Assembly (NCBI GenBank): GCA_964471555.1
Contig: CAYYGM010000090.1
Span: 1-17,195 of the forward strand
Source: JADLFV01 sp964471555
GTDB lineage: Bacteria; Planctomycetota; Phycisphaerae; Phycisphaerales; Phycisphaeraceae
Length of the DNA: 17,195 nt
Direction of reading: 5' to 3'
The notes below the pieces were generated by a model. That model searched no databases, was not told where the DNA came from, and saw only the letters and a list, made by a program, of their open reading frames with translations. The position numbers and the translations under genes are program-made. Shown piece by piece: positions 12,482-17,195 of this stretch (within the stretch, counting starts at the first letter, position 1; the number at the start of each line of letters is the position of its first letter).

Positions 12482-14203
12482 TCACATCTGTTCGACGGTG
12501 CCGATGCCCAGAAGTTGCAGGCCCTGTTTGAGTGTGCGGGCAACCAGACGACACAACGCCAGGCGACTGTCGCGGGTCGCTTCGTCGTCGGCCTTGAGCA
12601 CCGGGCAGCGCTCGTAGAACTGGTGATAGCCGCCGGCCAGTTCGTACAGGTACGTACACAGCCGGTGCGGCTCCAGGCTCTCGGCCACCGCATTGACAAT
12701 CCCCGGAAACTGAAGCAGCTTCAACATCAGCGATCGCTCTGCCTCGTCCGTGATCTTCAACCCGATACCCGAATCCCGATACCCGACACCCGATTCCGTC
12801 TTGCGGAAGATCGACTGGATGCGCACGTAGGCGTTGATCAGGTAAGGCGCGGTGTTGCCTTCCAGGGCCAGCATGCGGTCGTAGTCGAAGACGTAGTCCT
12901 TGATGCGATCGTTGGAAAGGTCGGCGTATTTGACCGAGCCGATGCCGATGACCTGGGCAATGTCGCGCTTCTGCTGATCGGTCAGGTCACGATCCGCCAG
13001 CACGCGGGCGGCCCGCTGCAACGCTTCATCGAGCACATCGGAGAGCTTGACCGTTTCGCCGCTGCGGGTTTTGAAGGGTTTGCGGTCCTGGCCGAGGATG
13101 GTGCCGAAGGGCACGTGGTCGAAGCGGACGCCGTCGCTCCAGGCCAATTGCCGCAGCACCTGAAAGATCATGGCAAAGTGCTGACTCTGGCGCGAGTCGG
13201 TGACGTAGATCACGCGCTGGGCGTGCAGTTCCTGAATGCGATAGCGAGCGGCAGCCAGGTCGGTGGTGGCGTAGAGATAGCCGCCGTCGGATTTGCGCAC
13301 GATCATGGGCATCGGTTCGCCGTCCTTGCCCTTGAAGCCGTCGGGATAGACCACCTGCGCGCCATCGGATTCCTTGAGCAGGCCCGCCTGGTCCAGCGCT
13401 TCGACCACGCCCGGAAGATAAGCGTTGTAAGAACTTTCACCGCGGATGTCGTCATCGGTCAGCAGGATGCCGAGGCGATGATAGGCGATGTTGAAGTGGT
13501 GAGCGGACTCAGCCACCAGTTGCTTCCAGCGCTCGACGGTCTGGGCGTCACCTGATTGCAACGCCACCACGCGGCGGCGGGCGCGTTCAGCGAAGTCCGT
13601 ATCGCTATCGAATCGCTTCTTGGCCTGCTGATAAAACGCATTGAGATCCGCGATGTCGAGTTGCGTGCCTTGGGCGGTCTCGGCGAGAAACTCCAGCAGC
13701 ATGCCGAACTGCGTGCCCCAGTCGCCCAGGTGGTTCTGGCGAATGACGGTGTGGCCGAGGTAATCGAGAGTGCGGGCCAGGGCGTCGCCGATGATGGTCG
13801 AGCGCAGGTGGCCGATGTGCATCTCCTTGGCCACGTTGGGACCGGAGTAGTCGATGACGATGCGCTGCGGCGGATCGGCGGGGGCGACCGACAAGCGATC
13901 GTCGGCCAGCATGTCGGACGCGGCTGAAGTGAGCGCGGTATCGGTCAGTCGCAGATTGATAAAGCCCGGACCAGCGATGGCAGCCTCGGCGATCAGGGTC
14001 GGAGCATCAATGGCGGCAACGATTTTTTCCGCTAAATCACGGGGTTTCTGGCCCATTGCCTTGGACAGGCCCATGGCGGCGTTGGCCTGATAGTCGCCGA
14101 ACTTGGGGTTGGTCGCCGGGGCGAGCAGAGGATCGGCGTCGCGGCCCAAAGCGCGGCGGATTGCCTGACGCAGGGCGGCATTGAGTTGGATTTGCAGTGA
14201 CAT
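12482..14203 (-). CDS. argS: Arginyl-tRNA synthetase
   Basis: A 573-residue class I synthetase that charges tRNA-Arg with arginine using ATP in the cytoplasm. The N-terminal Add-1 domain (1-110, with NPKFGDYQANAAM) is followed by the catalytic core: YSGPNVAKEMHIGHLRST with the HIGH motif at 129-132, NHLGDWGTQFGML (157-169), DGGYLYATTDLAA (306-318) and FKTRSGETVKL (377-387) in place of KMSKS, as is usual in ArgRS. The DALR anticodon-binding domain follows (about 450-573) and ends with the family-typical M. ATG at 14203 has GGAG six bases upstream; a GTG at 14227 is less likely. Residues 470-482 (ESGVGYRDSGIGL) are encoded by tandem GGGTATCGG-like repeats and look like an in-frame insertion after RIQSIFRK. 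Length and motifs are otherwise normal, so the enzyme is probably active. Confidence 0.97.
   Translation of the reverse strand: MSLQIQLNAALRQAIRRALGRDADPLLAPATNPKFGDYQANAAMGLSKAMGQKPRDLAEKIVAAIDAPTLIAEAAIAGPGFINLRLTDTALTSAASDMLADDRLSVAPADPPQRIVIDYSGPNVAKEMHIGHLRSTIIGDALARTLDYLGHTVIRQNHLGDWGTQFGMLLEFLAETAQGTQLDIADLNAFYQQAKKRFDSDTDFAERARRRVVALQSGDAQTVERWKQLVAESAHHFNIAYHRLGILLTDDDIRGESSYNAYLPGVVEALDQAGLLKESDGAQVVYPDGFKGKDGEPMPMIVRKSDGGYLYATTDLAAARYRIQELHAQRVIYVTDSRQSQHFAMIFQVLRQLAWSDGVRFDHVPFGTILGQDRKPFKTRSGETVKLSDVLDEALQRAARVLADRDLTDQQKRDIAQVIGIGSVKYADLSNDRIKDYVFDYDRMLALEGNTAPYLINAYVRIQSIFRKTESGVGYRDSGIGLKITDEAERSLMLKLLQFPGIVNAVAESLEPHRLCTYLYELAGGYHQFYERCPVLKADDEATRDSRLALCRLVARTLKQGLQLLGIGTVEQM
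12761..12797. repeat. Tandem CCCGATA/CCCGATT repeat inside argS
   Basis: Read on the plus strand, this 37-base stretch consists of near-repeats of 7-8 bases (CCCGATA, CCCGAAT, CCCGATA, CCCGACA, CCCGATT). Its length keeps the argS frame open and adds about 13 residues at positions 470-482. Similar GGGATTCGGGTATCGGG repeats occur between genes in many planctomycetes (from memory). Confidence 0.6.
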
Positions 14204-14233
14204 CAAACGCTCCGGGGGCTGAGGCACAGGGTA

Positions 14234-14312
14234 CGCTCCAGTAAACTGGAGCGGCCTACGCGCGCAAGGATAACGGATGTGAAATCAAAAATCGAAAATC
14301 GAAGATTGGGAA
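14234..14312. repeat. Palindrome and AATCGAAA repeat between fliA and argS
   Basis: CGCTCCAG-TAAA-CTGGAGCG is a perfect 8-base palindrome with a four-base loop (14234-14253). It is followed at 14283-14306 by ATCAAAAATCGAAAATCGAAG, a short AATCGAAA tandem. Both lie in the 115-base gap between the sigma-factor stop (14319) and the argS start (14203). The palindrome may terminate sigma-factor transcription on the minus strand. Confidence 0.55.
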
Positions 14313-14318
14313 TCCCGC

Positions 14319-15125
14319 TTACGCTTCCTGCTCCAGCTCGGCGGAGCGGTGCTGAAGCTGGGCCTTGAGGCGGGCGAGGATGGATGAGTGCATCTGGCTG
14401 ACGCGCGACTCGGAAAGATCGAGCGTGGTGCCGATCTCCTTCATGGTCATCTCTTCAAAGTAGTAAAGGATGACGATCAATTGCTCAGCCCGGCTCAGGC
14501 CGTGCGTGATCAGATCCTTGAGGTCGCGCTTCTGCACGGCAATCAGGGGGCTGGTCTGCCGCGAGTCCTCGAGCACGTCGATCTCGCGCACGTCCTTGTT
14601 GGAATCGGTTTCGAACCACTTGCGCGAGAGGGAGACGACGCCGACCGCCCCGGCATCTTTCTTGATCTTGGCAAACTCGTCCTGATTGACATCGAGCTTG
14701 CGGGCCAGTTCATCATCGGTCGGGGCCCGGCCGGTCTCCATCTGGATGGACTTGCGGGCGCGTTCGAGCTGACTGGTGCGATGGCGCACCAGGCGCGGCA
14801 CCCAGTCCATGGAGCGCAACTCGTCAAGGATCGCGCCGCGGATGCGCGGGGCACAGTAGGTTTCGAACTTGACGCCGCGGCTCATGTCAAAAGCGTCGAT
14901 GGCGTCCATGAGGCCGAAGATGCCGGCACTCATCAGGTCTTCGACATCGACCTCATCAGGCAACTTGGCATGCAGGCGCTCGGCGCTGAACTTCACCAGG
15001 GGCAGATAGTTTTCCATCAGACGATTGCGCAGATCCTGGTCGTTGGTCTTCTGGTACTCGACCCAGATCTCCTGGATGCTGCGTTTGTCGTCGCTGATGG
15101 TTTTGGCTGCTGTCCGTTTCGCCAT
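14319..15125 (-). CDS. fliA: FliA/WhiG-family alternative sigma factor
   Basis: A 268-residue sigma factor of the sigma-28 group, which directs RNA polymerase to late flagellar and chemotaxis promoters. Sigma region 2 is at about 37-110 (NRLMENYLPLVKFSAERL, then DLMSAGIFGLMDAIDAFD and the region 2.4 sequence KFETYCAPRIRGAILDELRSMDWVPR), region 3 at about 114-165, and region 4 at 208-257 with the helix-turn-helix TMKEIGTTLDLSESRVSQMHSSILARL. The conserved AILDELR..DWVPR is characteristic of FliA/WhiG. ATG at 15125 has AAGGAG nine bases upstream; ATG at 15131 (three bases from AAGGAG) is the alternative. Position beside flhG and flhF supports a flagellar role. WhiG, the sporulation counterpart, is less likely outside actinomycetes. 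FliA is usually held in check by an anti-sigma factor FlgM, not seen here. Confidence 0.93.
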   Translation of the reverse strand: MAKRTAAKTISDDKRSIQEIWVEYQKTNDQDLRNRLMENYLPLVKFSAERLHAKLPDEVDVEDLMSAGIFGLMDAIDAFDMSRGVKFETYCAPRIRGAILDELRSMDWVPRLVRHRTSQLERARKSIQMETGRAPTDDELARKLDVNQDEFAKIKKDAGAVGVVSLSRKWFETDSNKDVREIDVLEDSRQTSPLIAVQKRDLKDLITHGLSRAEQLIVILYYFEEMTMKEIGTTLDLSESRVSQMHSSILARLKAQLQHRSAELEQEA

Positions 15126-15188
15126 CTTCATCAACTCCTTGACTGACCTCAAAGCCGGATGCGTTCAGCGCCGGCTGACCATCGCGCC

Positions 15189-15518
15189 TCATGCCGCGGC
15201 ACGGGTCGAGGACCGAGAGGCGGACTCCTGCGACGCGTCCTCTTCGGAGGACTCATCGGGAATAGGGTGTTGTTTCTGGTAACGCGCGATGTGGTCGTCG
15301 ACGGTCCACTGAGCGACCGCGCCCACACCGCGTCCGATCAGGTAACAGATCAGCATGATCACCGCCGCCCGCCACAACACGGTGAACACGTCGTTGCCGA
15401 CGTAAACACCCAACACGGCTGCGGCCGCAAATGCGACGAGCGCGAAGCTGGTGGCGATCACACGGGAAGGGATGTGAAGCACTCCTTTGCCTGGCGGACC
15501 CCGCCGCCCCTTAAACAC
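15189..15518 (-). CDS. Small membrane protein between flhG and fliA, unrecognised
   Basis: A 109-residue protein starting with GTG at 15518. After a basic N-terminus (about 1-18), two hydrophobic segments follow (about 20-41 and 46-66), then an amphipathic stretch (GAVAQWTVDDHIARYQKQ) and an acidic, Ser-rich tail (SSEEDASQESASRSS). No family is recognised. Small membrane genes of this kind can sit in flagellar clusters, but I cannot assign it. The start is uncertain: the GTG has only a weak upstream GGAG (14 bases away), and no ATG occurs in frame near it. It ends 63 bases before the sigma-factor start and is read in the same direction, so the two are likely co-transcribed from the promoter at 15556-15585. 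Confidence 0.7.
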   Translation of the reverse strand: MFKGRRGPPGKGVLHIPSRVIATSFALVAFAAAAVLGVYVGNDVFTVLWRAAVIMLICYLIGRGVGAVAQWTVDDHIARYQKQHPIPDESSEEDASQESASRSSTRAAA

Positions 15519-15527
15519 GCCAAACTG

Positions 15528-15553
15528 CGTTGCTCCAATCCGTTAGAGCAACG
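15528..15553 (-). other. Hairpin in the presumed leader of the small membrane gene
   Basis: CGTTGCTC (15528-15535) and GAGCAACG (15546-15553) form a perfect 8-bp stem with a 10-base loop. It ends 10 bases upstream of the GTG start at 15518. It may affect translation or be an operator over the predicted transcription start. Confidence 0.4.
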
Positions 15554-15555
15554 GC

Positions 15556-15585
15556 ATTCTAATCAAAAGTGATAACCGTTGTGAA
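15556..15585 (-). promoter_or_regulatory. Candidate sigma-70-like promoter for the small membrane gene and fliA
   Basis: On the minus strand TTCACA (15580-15585, five of six matches to TTGACA) is separated by 18 bases from TAGAAT (15556-15561, five of six to TATAAT). A8 and A7 tracts on the plus strand (15607-15614 and 15618-15624) lie upstream, about 58-75 bases before the predicted start near 15549. The start falls within an 8-bp inverted repeat at 15528-15553. Confidence 0.45.
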
Positions 15586-15647
15586 GCGGTTACCGCGTAT
15601 GCAGTCAAAAAAAATGCAAAAAAATTGCTTGACGCAGTGTGCAACGT

Positions 15648-16580
15648 TCAGCGCGCTAACCAACTCGCCATGCGCCGAAACAATCCTTCACTGCGGACCG
15701 GCGTTGCGTGACGATCCATTCGATGCGCCAATCGACTTAAACCCGAGCGGGCCGCAGACGCAGACGCATCCAAAGCAAATGGCTGACGACGACGAATGGA
15801 CATCTGCACGCGCGGATCAAGCTGAAGATGACCTGCATAGCGCAATGACATCTGAAGAAACTTGCGACACACCGCAGAAAGACGACTGAAGACCTGCCGC
15901 GCTTCGACTTCATCTCGAACCATGTTCACGAGAAGCGAGACCGATGCGTTTGGTTTCTGGCGATACAAAGTCTTGATCACAGCATAGGCATCGGTCACTG
16001 CCGTGGGTTCCGGCGTGGTCACCACAAGCACTTCATCAGCGGCGACGAGGAACCCCAACACATTGGGGCTGACGCCGGCGCCGGTGTCGATCAGGATGAC
16101 ATCGGCCCGTGATTCGAGTTGATGAAGCTGCGCCAGCAGACGTGAACGTTCAAACTCACTGAGCGCCGCCATCTGAGCCAGGCCCGAAGCGCCGGGCACG
16201 AGGCGGAAGCCGCCGGGCGCGTCGATCAACACATCTTCGAGCCGCTTGCGACCCGCCACGACATGCGCCAGTGTGCTGGCCGGTGAAAGGTTGCACAGCA
16301 CGTCGGCGTTGGCGGTGCCCAGGTCGGCATCGAGCAACAGAACGCGACGGTGCATGGAGGACAGTTGAACCGCGAGGTTGACGCTGAGGGTGGTCTTGCC
16401 CACGCCGCCCTTGCCGCTGGTCACCGCGATGGTGCGGGCGGTGGCACTTGTTGCAGGGCCACGGACCGTGCGGCCCGAGGGGCTGGCAGCTTCCATCATC
16501 AAAGGGCTGCCGGGGGGTAACTCCGGGCGTGTCCTCCGTTCCACCTGTTCGCGCAACGCCTGCGCCTGATCAGTGATCAT
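15648..16580 (-). CDS. flhG: FlhG/FleN-type MinD-like ATPase
   Basis: A 310-residue P-loop ATPase of the MinD/ParA class. The deviant Walker A motif SGKGGVGKTT is at 55-64, with signature Lys57 and Lys62; LLLDADLGTANADVL (81-95) is the switch I/A' region typical of MinD/FlhG, and DVILIDTGAGV (Walker B/switch II) and the later LLVNMV continue the fold. FlhG regulates flagellar number and position by acting on FlhF, using ATP-dependent membrane association. An N-terminal extension of about 47 residues precedes the Walker A motif; in FlhG this region usually carries the DQAxxLR motif, and DQAQALREQV at 4-13 matches it. This DQAQALR element activates the FlhF GTPase in other bacteria. The start ATG overlaps the flhF stop by four bases (ATGA), so translation is coupled. 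It is about 40 residues longer than typical MinD. Confidence 0.95.
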   Translation of the reverse strand: MITDQAQALREQVERRTRPELPPGSPLMMEAASPSGRTVRGPATSATARTIAVTSGKGGVGKTTLSVNLAVQLSSMHRRVLLLDADLGTANADVLCNLSPASTLAHVVAGRKRLEDVLIDAPGGFRLVPGASGLAQMAALSEFERSRLLAQLHQLESRADVILIDTGAGVSPNVLGFLVAADEVLVVTTPEPTAVTDAYAVIKTLYRQKPNASVSLLVNMVRDEVEARQVFSRLSAVCRKFLQMSLRYAGHLQLDPRVQMSIRRRQPFALDASASAARSGLSRLAHRMDRHATPVRSEGLFRRMASWLAR

Positions 16581-17195
16581 GTTCCTGGACCCTCACCTCC
16601 AAGCACCAACTGGGCCAGTCGCTGACCATCGCCCGGCTCGATCTGGTGCGGCACTTCCTGACCCGTGGTGACGTAACTCAACTGTTTGTTGACCTTTCTC
16701 AACACATTGACCAGCACGCCGAAGGTCACTGCCTCGTCCAGCTTGGTGAAGATCACCCGATCCGTACGAATGGTGCTGAAGCGTTCGACCACCTCCAACA
16801 GAACCTTCTGCGTGCAGGTGGAAGATAATACCAGATGAACCTCGTCCGGGGCAGCTTTTTCTAAAATTTGAGAAAGCTCGTCCAGGCGCTGGTCGTTGCG
16901 CTGGGATCGGCCCGCGGTGTCGATCAGCACCACGTCGCAGTCGCTCATGGTGGCAACGGCGTCGGAAAGCTCCGCCCCGTTGGTGACGATCCGCAGGGGC
17001 ACGCCGATGATCTCGGCATAGGTGCGAAGCTGCTCCACGGCCGCAATGCGGTAAGTATCCAGCGTCACCAGGCCCACGCGGCGGTTCTCGCGCAGCTTGA
17101 AGTTGGCGGCCAGCTTGGCGATGGTCGTGGTCTTGCCCACCCCGGTCGGCCCCACCAGGGCGATGGTGCGCGGACGACCTTGATTAACGTTCATC
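16577..17195 (-). CDS. flhF: FlhF, C-terminal NG domain (runs off right edge)
   Basis: The last 205 residues of an SRP-type GTPase. Motifs seen (numbering from Met at 17194): G1 P-loop GPTGVGKTTT (15-24), G2-like DTYRIAAVEQL (46-56), G3 DTAGRS (92-97), G4 TKLDEA (150-155) and G5-like TTGQEVPHQI (176-185). FlhF marks the flagellar pole and recruits early flagellar components in polar flagellates. Typical FlhF is 350-450 residues with N-terminal B and N domains, so the true start lies beyond the window; the ATG at 17194 is probably internal. It overlaps flhG by four bases, and both are likely co-transcribed with upstream flagellar export genes such as flhA, as is common in this order, though they are not in the window. 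Confidence 0.94.
   Translation of the reverse strand, partial: MNVNQGRPRTIALVGPTGVGKTTTIAKLAANFKLRENRRVGLVTLDTYRIAAVEQLRTYAEIIGVPLRIVTNGAELSDAVATMSDCDVVLIDTAGRSQRNDQRLDELSQILEKAAPDEVHLVLSSTCTQKVLLEVVERFSTIRTDRVIFTKLDEAVTFGVLVNVLRKVNKQLSYVTTGQEVPHQIEPGDGQRLAQLVLGGEGPGT

Noticed and set aside
11663..13555. 630-codon plus-strand frame
   Set aside because: It is antisense to the methyltransferase and argS, both with unmistakable motifs.

Overview
The window reads as a chromosomal segment of a GC-rich, flagellated planctomycete, most likely of the Phycisphaerae type. The evidence is the combination of PEP-CTERM surface proteins with type I dockerin repeats, prepilin-like proteins carrying the H-X9-DG C-terminal motif, a heparinase II/III-type N-terminus, a flhF-flhG-fliA flagellar regulatory cluster, and many short dispersed palindromes between genes. 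This is inferred from protein families only; no rRNA or tRNA is visible. All genes but one are on the minus strand, so transcription mostly runs from high to low coordinates.

Region 1 (1-5216) is a surface-protein cluster. In transcription order it holds a DNRLRE/PEP-CTERM protein (PEP3), an H-X9-DG prepilin, a DNRLRE-dockerin-PEP-CTERM protein (PEP2), a close paralogue of it (PEP1), a second H-X9-DG prepilin, and the start of a heparinase II/III-like secreted enzyme. The 'PEP-CTERM gene, stem-loop, prepilin gene' module is present twice. PEP1 and PEP2 share a 72-nt identical DNA tract in their dockerin region, and all three PEP genes end in the same kind of GC-rich stem-loop. A good sigma-70-like promoter and a leader of about 375 nt lie upstream of PEP3. 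No exosortase or pilus assembly gene is in the window.

Region 2 (5728-9185) holds a XerC/XerD-type tyrosine recombinase with its terminator hairpin, then two predicted lipoproteins: a CsgG/LpoB-like one and a TolB-like beta-propeller. A three-way-junction palindrome lies between the two lipoprotein genes.

Region 3 (9317-11675) holds the only plus-strand gene, an unrecognised four-helix membrane protein with an internal duplication. It converges on a DUF1802 gene across a 20-bp perfect inverted repeat that also encodes the DUF1802 stop codon. Several unrelated dispersed repeats and an AT-rich perfect 16-bp palindrome lie around these genes.

Region 4 (11675-17195) holds a SAM-dependent methyltransferase, arginyl-tRNA synthetase (with a tandem-repeat-derived insertion in its C-terminal domain), a FliA/WhiG-family sigma factor, a small two-helix membrane protein, FlhG and the C-terminal part of FlhF. 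FlhF and FlhG together set flagellar number and position in other bacteria, and FliA drives late flagellar genes. A candidate promoter with helically phased A-tracts lies between flhG and the small membrane gene.

No phage, CRISPR array, transposase, tRNA or complete defence system was found. The most unusual material is the duplicated and partly homogenised PEP-CTERM/prepilin cluster, and the density and variety of short repeats at gene borders, including one inside an essential gene.
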